NCBI RefSeq assembly: GCF_002872335.1
Contig: NZ_NJAG01000021.1
Span: forward strand, 48,323 to 112,322
DNA from: Siphonobacter sp. BAB-5405
GTDB lineage: Bacteria > Bacteroidota > Bacteroidia > Cytophagales > Spirosomataceae
Length of the DNA: 64,000 nucleotides
Direction of reading: 5' to 3'
Shown: positions 35,933 through 44,155 of the stretch, in pieces
Layout: every line of letters begins with the position of its first letter
How positions within the stretch are numbered: the first letter of the stretch is position 1
Program-made: the position numbers and the translations under genes
Notes under the pieces: generated by a model
What the model was told of the DNA's origin: nothing
The model's input: only the letters and a program-made list of their open reading frames with translations
The model's database searches: none

Positions 35933-36448
35933 ATGAAAAATTTGAACTATTGTATCACTCTACTGACCGTTAGTATGTTAGCTCTGGGAACGAGTACGGC
36001 CCAGCAGAAAAAGTCTGATTCCATGAAACGCTATACCAAAGTGCCCGCCGGTTATCTGATGGTTTTACGGCAGGATGATGATGTATTGAAGCAGCTCGAA
36101 GCTTTTGCTGAACAAGAGAAGATTCCTTCGGCTTCGTTTACGGGTATGGGATTCGTGAACGTAACCTTTGGTTTTTTCAATTTTGAAACCAAGGAATACG
36201 ATCCACAGGAATTCAAAGGGGTAGAGCTGGCGAGTATGACGGGGACGATTGCCTGGCAGAAAGGGAAAGTTTCGCTCCATACGCACGGCGTCGTAACGGA
36301 CAAGACCTTTGCGGCCTACGGAGGACATATTCTGGCAGCCAGCGTAGGGACGGGCTCCGTCGAAATTCTAATTACCGTTCACGATAAAAAACTGGAACGG
36401 GTGATGGAACAACCCCTGGGGGCGAATGTCCTGCATTTGGAACCCTGA
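35933..36448 (+). CDS. Secreted PPC/DUF296-domain protein
   Basis: A 171-aa protein with a signal peptide (MKNLNYCITLLTVSMLALGTSTAQQ) followed by a PPC domain: GYLMVLRQDDDVLKQLEAFAEQEKIPSASFTGMG, LASMTGTIAWQKGKVSLHTHGVVTD and AAYGGHILAASVGTGSVEILITVHD. The HTHG histidines could bind a metal. PPC/DUF296 domains are known from plant AT-hook proteins and bacterial cytoplasmic homologues; here export is indicated, so DNA binding is unlikely. It diverges from the siderophore receptor with a 180-bp promoter region between them. Confidence 0.82.
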   Translation: MKNLNYCITLLTVSMLALGTSTAQQKKSDSMKRYTKVPAGYLMVLRQDDDVLKQLEAFAEQEKIPSASFTGMGFVNVTFGFFNFETKEYDPQEFKGVELASMTGTIAWQKGKVSLHTHGVVTDKTFAAYGGHILAASVGTGSVEILITVHDKKLERVMEQPLGANVLHLEP

Positions 36449-36457
36449 GTGCTACAC

Positions 36458-36493
36458 AAAAAAAGCCACTCCCCGATCAGGGAGTGGCTTTTT
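36458..36493. terminator. Bidirectional intrinsic terminator
   Basis: A-run, GCCACTCCC, a short loop, GGGAGTGGC and T-run between the convergent PPC and sppA genes. Confidence 0.92.
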
Positions 36494-36509
36494 CTTCAAA
36501 AGTATCGTA

Positions 36510-38279
36510 TTATCGGATTCGTACCTCGTAAGGCAAACGAGCCTGGATACCGTTGAGGGTTTGTAATTTCTTGAGCTTTTGTACGTAAGGTGCCAAATCG
36601 CCAAATGTGGCCAGCATGACGCGTGCTTCCTGCTCTTCTTCAGCTGTATCGAAAAGAGTTTGGTAGAAGTCTTTCTTCGCCGGATACCGAACCCGGTATT
36701 CACCGGCTTTGAGTTTGGCTTCATTGGCGGCAATCTGAATGGCTTTTTCCAGTCCACCGAGTTCATCGACCAGACCGTTCTGTTTTCCTTCCAGTCCTGA
36801 CCACACGCGACCTCCGGCAATCGCCCGAAGTTTTTCAACCGGCATTTTACGTCCCTGAGCCGCTTTTGCGGTAAAGACTTCGTAGAAACGATCGGTCGAT
36901 TTCTGGAAGCGGTTCTTCTCGAATTCGTCCATTTCCCGGGTTAGGGTAGGATAATCGGAGTGAGCGTTGGTGTTGACGCGGTCAAACGTAATGCCGAGCT
37001 TATTCTTGGTGAATTCATCGACGCGGAAGAACAAGGAGAATACGCCAATGGAACCCGTAATCGTCGTGGGTTGAGCCACAATCTTGTTACAACCCATGGC
37101 CATATAATACCCACCCGAAGCCGCGTACGTAGACATGGACGCAATGATGGGTTTCTGCTCTTTCGCTTTCTGGATTTCCCGCCACATCACTTCTGAAGCT
37201 AAGCCGGAACCACCCGGCGAGTTGATCCGCAGGACGATAGCTTTTACATTCTTGTCTTTACGGGCCTTGCGAATTTCGGCTGCCATCTTCTCCGAAGCAA
37301 TCTGATTATCGCTGTCATTATCACCGTCCACGATGTCGCCCTGGGCGATGATCACGGCGATTTTGTTGTCCGTATTCGGAGCTTTGGAGTCATTGGAGGT
37401 TTTCAGGTATTTGCTCAGTCCAACGTACTTGAGTTTATCGTCTTCCTTAAGCTTCAGATTTTTCCGAATCGCTGATTCAAATTCATCGTAATACCCCACG
37501 TTCGTAACCAGTTTGTGCTTGAGAGCATCCTGTGGTTCGTAAGCCTGCAAAGAATCCGCTACCGTTTTCAGTTCGGGTACCGAAACACCCCGGCTTTCCG
37601 AGATTTCGGCAAGCACTTGGTTGTAAATGGAATTGAGGAATGACCGAGTCTGCTCGCGGTTTTCATCACTCATATTCTCCCGTAAGAAAGGCTCCACGGC
37701 ACTTTTATAATTTCCTACGCGGAATACAACGGGTTTAATATCAAGCTTATCAAAGGTGCCTTTATAAAATTCGTACTCGGCGTTCAGTCCGTTGAAATCA
37801 AGTCCACCGGCGGGATTCACGTATACTTTATCGGCCACCGACGAGAGGTAATAGCCCTGCTCGCTATACGTTTCGCCGTACGCATACACAAATTTGCCCG
37901 ATTTCTTGAAATCGTTCAAAGCGGCCCGTACTTCTTCGAGCACCGCCCAGCCCGCACTCGGACTATTCGCTTTCAGATAAATACCTTTGATTTTGGAGTC
38001 GGCTTTTGCCTTTGTCAGTGCTTCTTTCAACTGAACAACACCTACTACTTCTGTATTAGCAAAGGGACCACCCAGGTCGGAAAAGGGGTTGGTTTTGTTA
38101 TCGTGTTCGGTAAAGCTTTTATTCAGGTCCAGCTTCAGGATGGAGTTTTCTTCAATCACCACATCACTACTTCCCGATCCGGCTATGGAAGCAATACCCA
38201 GCAGCACGAATACCGAAAGAATGGAGAAAAGCACCAGACCCACCAGGGTAGCCAGTACGTATTTCAAAAATTGCAACAT
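36510..38279 (-). CDS. sppA: Signal peptide peptidase SppA, 67K type
   Basis: A 589-aa S49 protease with one N-terminal membrane anchor (VLATLVGLVLFSILSVFVLLGIASIAG). Two tandem S49 domains follow. The first, around YAYGETYSEQGYYLSSVADKVYVNPAG, should supply the catalytic lysine; the second has STYAASGGYYMAMGCNKI near residues 380-397 with the nucleophilic serine, then GSIGVFSLFFRVDEF. It digests cleaved signal peptides in the inner membrane facing the periplasm. It stands alone with its own terminator, and its length is that of the long form. Confidence 0.93.
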   Translation of the reverse strand: MLQFLKYVLATLVGLVLFSILSVFVLLGIASIAGSGSSDVVIEENSILKLDLNKSFTEHDNKTNPFSDLGGPFANTEVVGVVQLKEALTKAKADSKIKGIYLKANSPSAGWAVLEEVRAALNDFKKSGKFVYAYGETYSEQGYYLSSVADKVYVNPAGGLDFNGLNAEYEFYKGTFDKLDIKPVVFRVGNYKSAVEPFLRENMSDENREQTRSFLNSIYNQVLAEISESRGVSVPELKTVADSLQAYEPQDALKHKLVTNVGYYDEFESAIRKNLKLKEDDKLKYVGLSKYLKTSNDSKAPNTDNKIAVIIAQGDIVDGDNDSDNQIASEKMAAEIRKARKDKNVKAIVLRINSPGGSGLASEVMWREIQKAKEQKPIIASMSTYAASGGYYMAMGCNKIVAQPTTITGSIGVFSLFFRVDEFTKNKLGITFDRVNTNAHSDYPTLTREMDEFEKNRFQKSTDRFYEVFTAKAAQGRKMPVEKLRAIAGGRVWSGLEGKQNGLVDELGGLEKAIQIAANEAKLKAGEYRVRYPAKKDFYQTLFDTAEEEQEARVMLATFGDLAPYVQKLKKLQTLNGIQARLPYEVRIR

Positions 38280-38348
38280 ATGGAATGACTACTAATGTTT
38301 TGGTAAAAGGAATAGTCTTGGTTTTGTATCGTATAACTCCAAAAATAA

Positions 38349-38372
38349 CAAGCCCGTTTTGCAACGGGCTTG
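38349..38372 (-). terminator. Intrinsic terminator of ppa
   Basis: CAAGCCCGTT and AACGGGCTTG form a perfect 10-bp stem with a 4-nt loop, followed on the minus strand by TTATTTTT. Confidence 0.88.
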
Positions 38373-38432
38373 AAAAAGTCTGAACGGGAATTCCCGCGGA
38401 TGAAAGGCTGAAAACCAACGTGAACTCAGCGG

Positions 38433-39062
38433 TTAGATTACCGGAATTTTGGAAGTCAGGGTTTGATAATCCTGACGGCTTTTCCGGATCACTTCGTGAG
38501 CCACGTCACGACCGTATACACTGTCGATTTCGATAATGGCTTTGGCTTCGCCAGGAATGTTTTTGTACGTCAGGAAGTAGTGAACAAGACGGTTCAAAAC
38601 GCTTTTAGGGCAGTCATTCAGATCCGTCCAGCTACCATATACGGCATCATTTTTCAGTACGGCGATGATTTTATCATCTGCTTCACCCTTGTCAATCAGG
38701 CGAATACCGCCGATGGGGATAGCCTGAAGAATGATGTTTCCGTGGGGAATTGTTTTTTCGGCCCATACACAAATGTCGAGTGGGTCACCGTCGCCTTCGG
38801 GAATATCCCGGCCGGATTGCTCCGTCGCGTATTGAGCGATTGCATCGCCGCAATAGGTCTGGGGCAGAAATCCATACAAGCAAGGCATGTAATTGGAGAA
38901 AAGCTGAGGGCGGTCAATTTTCAGAAAGCCCGTTTCTTTGTCAATCTCGTATTTGACCGTATCCGTAGGTACAATTTCAATAAAGGCGGTGACTACCTCA
39001 GGGGCATTTTCCCCGATGGGAACCCCGTGCCAGGGGTGTGCAATTTGCGTCGAAAAACTCAT
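38433..39062 (-). CDS. ppa: Inorganic pyrophosphatase, family I
   Basis: A 209-aa cytoplasmic enzyme. The signature EGDGDPLDICVWAEK (D-x-D-P-x-D metal ligands) lies near residues 92-106, preceded by YGFLPQTYCG and followed by IRLIDKGEADDKIIAVLKND, all family blocks. It hydrolyses pyrophosphate and draws biosynthetic reactions forward. Somewhat longer than E. coli Ppa (175 aa), as usual in Bacteroidota. Confidence 0.95.
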   Translation of the reverse strand: MSFSTQIAHPWHGVPIGENAPEVVTAFIEIVPTDTVKYEIDKETGFLKIDRPQLFSNYMPCLYGFLPQTYCGDAIAQYATEQSGRDIPEGDGDPLDICVWAEKTIPHGNIILQAIPIGGIRLIDKGEADDKIIAVLKNDAVYGSWTDLNDCPKSVLNRLVHYFLTYKNIPGEAKAIIEIDSVYGRDVAHEVIRKSRQDYQTLTSKIPVI

Positions 39063-39147
39063 ACAATAGAACCGATTTAATGCGGTTTAACAGACAATAG
39101 TGGCTAAAATTAGCTGATTATATAAATAGAAGTACTCGTTCTGGAAA

Positions 39148-40131
39148 TCATCCCACTTTTTCTCCGATTCCTGCCTTTTCCCTGACTTTATATTCCGTGG
39201 TTCGTTCGGAATTGGAAGCCATCAGTTCGCCTAGAAAGCCCGCGAGAAACAGCTGAAAGCCAACGATAATAGCCGTTAAAGCTAAGAAAAATTTAGGATC
39301 GTCCGTCAGGTTTCGAAACTTATGACCTGCGGAAACACTGTAAATTTTATCAAAGGCCAGCCAAAGCGTTGCTACAAAGCCCAGCAGAAAGGAGATAACT
39401 CCGAAACTGCCGAACAGGTGCATGGGTCGTTTGCCGAAGCGATTGACGAACACGATGGTCAGCATGTCGAGCAGCCCGTATATAAAACGCTCTAAACCGA
39501 ATTTGGTTTTACCATATTTTCGAGCCTGGTGCTGTACGACCTTCTCACCGATCTTCCCAAAGCCATTCCATTTAGCTAAGATGGGGATATTTCGGTGCAT
39601 TTCGCCGTATAGACGTACCGATTTAGCAACGGGTGCGTCATAGGCTTTTAAACCACAATTAAAATCGTGCAGGTGTACGCCCGAAACCCAGCGGGAGACG
39701 GCATTAAACAACTTGGTCGGTAGCGTCTTCGTGAGCGGATCGTAACGTTTCTGCTTCCAGCCCGAAATCAGGTCGTAGCCATCTTCGGTAATCAGGCGGT
39801 AAAGCTCCGGAATCTCGTCCGGGCTATCCTGTAAATCCGCATCCATGGTGATAATAACCTGACCCTGAGCGGCCTGAAATCCCGTATGTAAAGCGGCAGA
39901 CTTTCCGTAGTTCCGGCTAAAACGTAGCCCTTTGATCTGCGGATTTTCAAAAGAAAGCTGGCGAATCACCCGCCAGGAATGATCGTTACTTCCATCATCT
40001 ACCAGAATCACTTCATACGTAAACTGATGTTGATTCATTACCCGTTCAATCCAGGCACAAAGTTCGGGAAGCGACTCCTCTTCGTTGTACAGGGGGATGA
40101 CTACGGATAGTTGCAAAGGATATGGTGGCAT
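39148..40131 (-). CDS. Family 2 glycosyltransferase (DPM1/GtrB-like)
   Basis: A 327-aa inner-membrane enzyme. The GT-A domain has VVIPLYNEEESLPEL, YEVILVDDGSNDHSW, GLRFSRNYGKSAALHTGF and the metal-binding MDADLQDSPDEI. Two C-terminal membrane segments (LFGSFGVISFLLGFVATLWLAF and LALTAIIVGFQLFLAGFLGELM) match polyprenyl-phosphate glycosyltransferases. It probably moves a sugar from a nucleotide donor to undecaprenyl phosphate. No gene for an O-antigen or lipid A pathway is adjacent, so the acceptor pathway is open. Confidence 0.9.
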   Translation of the reverse strand: MPPYPLQLSVVIPLYNEEESLPELCAWIERVMNQHQFTYEVILVDDGSNDHSWRVIRQLSFENPQIKGLRFSRNYGKSAALHTGFQAAQGQVIITMDADLQDSPDEIPELYRLITEDGYDLISGWKQKRYDPLTKTLPTKLFNAVSRWVSGVHLHDFNCGLKAYDAPVAKSVRLYGEMHRNIPILAKWNGFGKIGEKVVQHQARKYGKTKFGLERFIYGLLDMLTIVFVNRFGKRPMHLFGSFGVISFLLGFVATLWLAFDKIYSVSAGHKFRNLTDDPKFFLALTAIIVGFQLFLAGFLGELMASNSERTTEYKVREKAGIGEKVG

Positions 40132-40248
40132 TTGCGTAAAGTCCGATAAACGGAAACGTTTGGCGTTTTAAGAATAACCCTCGAACGGCGAAATTCATTT
40201 CATTTCGGAAAATGGTGCGGACCGCTCTCCCCTTAAAACGCTCACCTC

Positions 40249-40968
40249 TTAAAAAATCAGGTAGTAATCTTTCAGCAAAGCTACGAAATCCGGCGTGTAC
40301 TCATTCGTTTCATCGCGGATACAAAGTACTTCGGGCGTAATTTCTGCGGGAGTGGCCTGCCGGGTAAAGAGCGTCAATAGCCTGAAGGCGGGTTTTCCGG
40401 GATCATTTTTTAACGCCAGTTGCTGCTGTATATGCAGTCCGTAGGGACGTAATTCCTTCGCTAGTAAATCGGTTTCGAATACGGGCAGTAAAACGGCAAA
40501 CCGACCTTCGGGGGCCAGATGTTTGTCAACTGCCACTGCTAGTTCGGCGAAAGATAGCCGTTCGTCGTGGGCTGCCCGGTTTCGGCCTTCGTTGGGCGAA
40601 CGCAGGTAATTCTGAAAAAAAGGAGGATTGGAAATAATGAGATCGTACGGATGCTCAGACGTAAAGGACTGAATGGACGTTTCGTAAATGTGTATGGTTT
40701 CAGCAAAGGGACTTTCCTGCACATTGGTACGAGACTGCGAAGCCGAACTCGGATCAATTTCAACCGCGTGGATGTGGTAGGGGGGAGTTAGTCGCTGGGC
40801 AAGCATGAGTGGCAATAGTCCCGTACCCGTACCAATGTCGAGAATGCGATGACTCTTCTCTACGGGCGTCCAGGCACCCAGCACGCAGGCATCCGTGCAG
40901 ACTTTCATGGCCGTCTGCTCCTGCCAGATGGTGAATTGTTTGAAACGGAAGTATGAATTACGAGCCAA
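40249..40968 (-). CDS. trmN6: tRNA1(Val) adenine-37 N6-methyltransferase-like protein
   Basis: A 239-aa methyltransferase. SAM motif ILDIGTGTGLLPLMLAQRL, acidic loop VEIDPSSASQSRTN and the adenine-N6 motif ISNPPFF are in the order expected for TrmN6/YfiC; FRFKQFTIWQEQTAMKVCTDACVLGAW is the characteristic N-terminus of this family. It methylates A37 of tRNA1(Val) in E. coli; the same substrate is inferred here. Confidence 0.88.
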   Translation of the reverse strand: MARNSYFRFKQFTIWQEQTAMKVCTDACVLGAWTPVEKSHRILDIGTGTGLLPLMLAQRLTPPYHIHAVEIDPSSASQSRTNVQESPFAETIHIYETSIQSFTSEHPYDLIISNPPFFQNYLRSPNEGRNRAAHDERLSFAELAVAVDKHLAPEGRFAVLLPVFETDLLAKELRPYGLHIQQQLALKNDPGKPAFRLLTLFTRQATPAEITPEVLCIRDETNEYTPDFVALLKDYYLIF

Positions 40969-41003
40969 GGTCTATACGCTACTGAAGAAAACGAATGTAA
41001 AGA

Positions 41004-41636
41004 TTATTTCCGACCAAAATCAGCCGGATTTTCACCCCAGTATTCGGTTTCCCACTTTAAAATTTTCGTTGAAAAGGTATTGTTCTTGAGCCAGGTTTCG
41101 GCCCGGTCGATCAGCTCGAAAAGAATTTTATTCTGATCGGTCTCGGGAAGCTTAGTGTTGGCGTGTTTGTTGCGTACCCAGCTAATAGCCGTCCGCGAAT
41201 CGGAGTAAAGCGGCAGCGGACTATTGTGCTTTTTCAGGTGAGCCAGTCCGTGCACAATCGCCAGAAATTCCCCTACATTATTCGTACCATCCGCAAACGG
41301 ACCCATGCGAAAAATGAGCGTACCCGAGGGATACTCGACTCCCTGGTATTCCATCACACCGGAAGCCGTATTCCAGGCCGCATCCACGGCCAGGGCGGGA
41401 GTGATGGGTTTGCCCACCAGTGAGGCATTTTTAGGGGCAGCGGGTTGTTTTTTGGCCGTTCCGATGTGTTTGTACGGATTCTCCCGAAAGGCCATAACGG
41501 CCTGCTGCTTGTCTTCAAACGACTTATACTGGGCTCCATTAAAGCCTTCGATCTGGGCTTTGGCGTCTTCCCAGTTATCGAAAATACCGGGGTGCCGTCC
41601 CTGCCAGACTACGTAATATTTGGTTTTCTTACTCAC
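41004..41636 (-). CDS. rnhA: Ribonuclease H with an N-terminal viroplasmin domain
   Basis: A GTG at 41636 gives SKKTKYYVVWQGRHPGIFDNWEDAKAQIEGFNGAQYKSF, the exact start of the caulimovirus-viroplasmin/RNase H1 N-terminal domain that binds RNA-DNA hybrids; an upstream ATG at 41678 would start inside a repeat. The RNase H domain follows from about residue 80: VDAAWNTASG with the first catalytic aspartate, NNVGEFLAIVHGL with the glutamate and LYSDSRTAISWV with the second aspartate. It removes RNA from hybrids. 210 aa is normal for the two-domain form. The region upstream is packed with repeats. Confidence 0.87.
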   Translation of the reverse strand: MSKKTKYYVVWQGRHPGIFDNWEDAKAQIEGFNGAQYKSFEDKQQAVMAFRENPYKHIGTAKKQPAAPKNASLVGKPITPALAVDAAWNTASGVMEYQGVEYPSGTLIFRMGPFADGTNNVGEFLAIVHGLAHLKKHNSPLPLYSDSRTAISWVRNKHANTKLPETDQNKILFELIDRAETWLKNNTFSTKILKWETEYWGENPADFGRK

Positions 41637-41652
41637 GGGGCAAAGGTAAGGG

Positions 41653-41688
41653 GAGTTTAGGGAGTTTTGAGCGGCCACCGCTGCGGTT
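41653..41688. repeat. Shared core of the inverted-repeat family
   Basis: GAGTTTAGGG, then TTTTGAG, then GGCCACCGCTGCGGTT. It matches the reverse complement of 2838-2871 with a 2-base insertion and few mismatches, so these two gaps contain copies of the same sequence. Confidence 0.7.
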
Positions 41689-41693
41689 TTGAG

Positions 41694-41756
41694 TTTTCCG
41701 TTTTCCGTTTTCCGTTTTCCGTTTTCCGTTTTCCGTTTTCCGTTTTCCGTTTTCCG
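41694..41756. repeat. Heptanucleotide tandem repeat, (TTTTCCG)x9
   Basis: Nine perfect copies of TTTTCCG in 63 bp. On the minus strand it reads CGGAAAA and lies 58 bp upstream of the RNase H start. The unit resembles the G/T-rich arms of the inverted-repeat elements, so it may be an expansion of such an arm. Confidence 0.95.
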
Positions 41757-41796
41757 TTTAAGTAGGATAAACCTGGTAAAGGTAGCGGGAGGGGTT

Positions 41797-41818
41797 GTCC
41801 GTAGTATGTACTACGGAC
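41797..41818. repeat. 22-bp perfect palindrome
   Basis: GTCCGTAGTA, TG, then the exact complement TACTACGGAC. It is in a non-coding gap, with no T run. Confidence 0.85.
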
Positions 41819-41828
41819 TTTTTAAGTT

Positions 41829-41845
41829 GGTAGGCTGTGCCTACC
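41829..41845. repeat. GGTAGGC-TGT-GCCTACC hairpin
   Basis: Perfect 7-bp arms with a 3-nt loop, 10 bp from the REP-like copy. Related to the GTAGGT palindrome at 24072. Confidence 0.7.
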
Positions 41846-41855
41846 GGGCGGGATG

Positions 41856-41903
41856 TTCCCCGCATTGCATACGGGGCTATGGATATTGAACCCCTTCGGG
41901 GTT
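41856..41903 (-). repeat. REP-like double hairpin, copy 3 (inverted)
   Basis: On the minus strand it reads AACCCCGAAGGGGTT, CAATAT spacer, then CCCCGTATGCAATGCGGGG, the family order. It is oriented opposite to the other four copies. Confidence 0.9.
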
Positions 41904-42119
41904 AGTGGTTATTACCAGGTTTTTCTTTTTTTATTTTGGAAACCTGGTTAAACTAGTGGGGCAAGTGGTGCGTAGCGTTTGATGGTACGTTGCCGTTGAC
42001 AAGCTGGGATATGTACCTGTTTGAAATCGCCCTTTCCAAATCTCAACGGAAATAAACAGCAGAGCGATATTCAGGTTTTTAGGAATGCTTGAGTGGTACG
42101 AGGATACTAAAACAATTCA

Positions 42120-42162
42120 GGTTGTAAAAGATAGGCAAGCGAAGCCTTGATCTTTTACAACC
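42120..42162 (-). terminator. Hairpin downstream of the ABC transporter
   Basis: Perfect 13-bp arms GGTTGTAAAAGAT (42120-42132) and its complement (42150-42162), extended by GGC/GCC. A TGAATTGTTTT stretch follows on the minus strand, consistent with termination of the ABC gene. Confidence 0.7.
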
Positions 42163-42184
42163 CGAGTATAAAATGCAATGAACC

Positions 42185-42215
42185 ACTGAAAACAGTAAAC
42201 CGGCTACTGAAAACT
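42185..42215. repeat. A/C-rich arm of the inverted-repeat family
   Basis: ACTGAAAACAGTAAACCG and TACTGAAAACT closely match the right arm of element C (20079-20111). It runs into the ABC transporter stop codon (42214-42216). Confidence 0.65.
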
Positions 42216-43974
42216 ACACCAACTCCTTGTACTGCATCCGATGCAGATTAGCGTAAGGACCTTCTTTTTCGAGCAGTTCTTCGTGTCGTCCGGCTTCAAC
42301 GATGTGACCTTTGTCGAGGACCAGAATCTGATCGGCATTCTGAATGGTACTGAGGCGGTGAGCAATTACGATCGCCGTACGACCTTTCATCAGCTTAGTA
42401 ATAGCCGCTTGAATCAGTTCTTCGGTCTCCGTATCTACGGAAGCCGTAGCCTCGTCTAGAATCAGGATTCGAGGATTTCGTACTAAAGCTCGTACAAACG
42501 AAATTAACTGCCGTTGCCCTACGGAAAGCGTAGCCCCGCGTTCCATGACGTTGTAATCGTAAGTACCCGGCAGACGTTGGATGAATTCGTCAGCTCCCAC
42601 GAGGCGAGCGGCTTCAATGACCTGCTCCCGCGTAATCGTCGGATCGCCCAGCGTAATGTTACGTTCGATTGTATCCGAAAACAGGAATACATCCTGCAAT
42701 ACCACGCCGATCCGGCTTCGTAACCAGCCCAGCTCGTAGTTTTTCAGATCGACATCATCAATCAAAATCTGACCCTTCTGAATTTCGTAAAAACGACTCA
42801 GCAGGTTAATAGTCGATGATTTACCCGCTCCCGTAGCTCCGACCAAAGCGATGGTTTTTCCGGCGTCAACCGTAAAAGCAATGTTTTTCAGAACGTATTC
42901 TGGGTCATTGTAGGCAAACCAGACATTCCGAAACTCTACTTTTCCGTGAAGTTCGGCGGGCGTATACGTTCCTTCATTCTGGGTATATTCTTCGGAATCT
43001 AACAGTTTCAGAATACGGTCGGTACTAACGACACCCATTTGCAAGGTATTGAAGCGGTCCGCCAGCATCCGAATGGGTCGGAAAAACAGGTTAATGAACA
43101 TGATGAAGGCGGTGATGGTACCGTAGCTGGTTTGCAGGCCAATAACCTCCTTCGCTCCGTACCAGACAATCATCCCCGTAGCCATGGCCGCAATCACCTC
43201 AGCTACCGGATAATAAATCGAATAGTACAGAATAGACTTGACGTTCGCGTTACGGTGCTCCTGATTGAGCGTCTCAAACTTCTTCTGTTCGATGGGTTCC
43301 GCACTAAAAATCTGAACGATATTCATGCCCGTAATGTGCTCCTGAACAAAGGAGTTCAGGTTAGCCACCGCCGTCCGTACTTCAGTAAACGACTTCTTGA
43401 CTTTCTCCTTGAAGATGTACGTGGAAATCAACATCAGCGGAACCGTACTCAGACTGATTAGTGAAAGCCGCCAATCCGCGTACATCATCACCGCAATGAT
43501 CAATATGAGTTGCAGAATATCTCCGGCGATGCTGGCCAGACCTTCGGAAAAGACATCCGCGAGTGTTTCTACGTCCGAAATGGTACGGGTAACCAGTCGG
43601 CCAATGGGTGTATCGTCGAAGAATTTTAACCGCAAGTACAGAATTTTTTCGTAGAGTTGAACCCGGATATCCCGAATGATGGTTTGACCCAGCCAACCCG
43701 ACAGGTAACTACTGGCAAACTGCGTCAGGCCCTGGACCACTAACAAAGCTACCATGGCGATAAGCATGGTAGTCAGGCCCTGATAATCACTGACGGCAAT
43801 GTGATGGTCAATGGTATAACGAATCAGCAGGGGTGTCAGGGGAGCTAATACGGCTCCCAACAGAATCAGTACCACCAAACTGATAAACTGTAGGTTGTAA
43901 GGTTTGATAAACTGAAATAATCGCTGAATAATTTTCCAGTCTACGATCTTACCACTAACTTTTTCTTCGGCCAC
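42214..43974 (-). CDS. ABC exporter, fused permease and ATPase (MsbA-like)
   Basis: A 586-aa half-transporter. Six membrane segments occupy about residues 25-310; the ATPase follows with Walker A VGATGAGKSSTINLL near 380, a VVLQDVFLFSDTIERNI Q-loop, the signature TLSVGQRQLISFVRAL, Walker B ILILDEATASVD and the switch IVIAHRLSTI. It would work as a homodimer or with another half-transporter. MsbA-type lipid A flippases and multidrug exporters cannot be separated on sequence alone; no partner gene is adjacent. Confidence 0.92.
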   Translation of the reverse strand: MAEEKVSGKIVDWKIIQRLFQFIKPYNLQFISLVVLILLGAVLAPLTPLLIRYTIDHHIAVSDYQGLTTMLIAMVALLVVQGLTQFASSYLSGWLGQTIIRDIRVQLYEKILYLRLKFFDDTPIGRLVTRTISDVETLADVFSEGLASIAGDILQLILIIAVMMYADWRLSLISLSTVPLMLISTYIFKEKVKKSFTEVRTAVANLNSFVQEHITGMNIVQIFSAEPIEQKKFETLNQEHRNANVKSILYYSIYYPVAEVIAAMATGMIVWYGAKEVIGLQTSYGTITAFIMFINLFFRPIRMLADRFNTLQMGVVSTDRILKLLDSEEYTQNEGTYTPAELHGKVEFRNVWFAYNDPEYVLKNIAFTVDAGKTIALVGATGAGKSSTINLLSRFYEIQKGQILIDDVDLKNYELGWLRSRIGVVLQDVFLFSDTIERNITLGDPTITREQVIEAARLVGADEFIQRLPGTYDYNVMERGATLSVGQRQLISFVRALVRNPRILILDEATASVDTETEELIQAAITKLMKGRTAIVIAHRLSTIQNADQILVLDKGHIVEAGRHEELLEKEGPYANLHRMQYKELV

Positions 43975-44155
43975 GTGAGGAAAAGATTATTATTTCTAAA
44001 ATGGGTATGCAATCCCTGAGCGAAGGTAACGATTTCCCCGTGATAGATACGCGGGGTCTCACCGGAGCCTTTCTGTCGCCGTAGCGGGTAGATAGGCTGT
44101 CCACCGGGCCACATGCAGGGATACAATGCGATTATCCGTACAAAAGTTTCAACGA

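Larger units (their letters stand above)
41637..42213. other. Repeat-dense intergenic region
   Basis: 577 bp with no credible gene between RNase H and the ABC transporter, both on the minus strand. It holds an element-A-like core, a 9-unit heptamer array, a 22-bp perfect palindrome, a GTAGG hairpin, an inverted REP-like copy, an ACCAGGTTT hairpin (arms 41914-41922 and 41940-41948), a 13-bp hairpin and an A/C-rich arm. Most are listed separately. Confidence 0.8.

Noticed and set aside
41694..41756. CRISPR array or variable-number coding repeat
   Set aside because: The 7-bp units are contiguous with no spacers, and there is no coding frame or cas gene.
41689..41889. Open frame through the heptamer array
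   Set aside because: It translates into a repeat of FSVFRFP-type units only because a 7-bp repeat lacks stops; there is no plausible protein.
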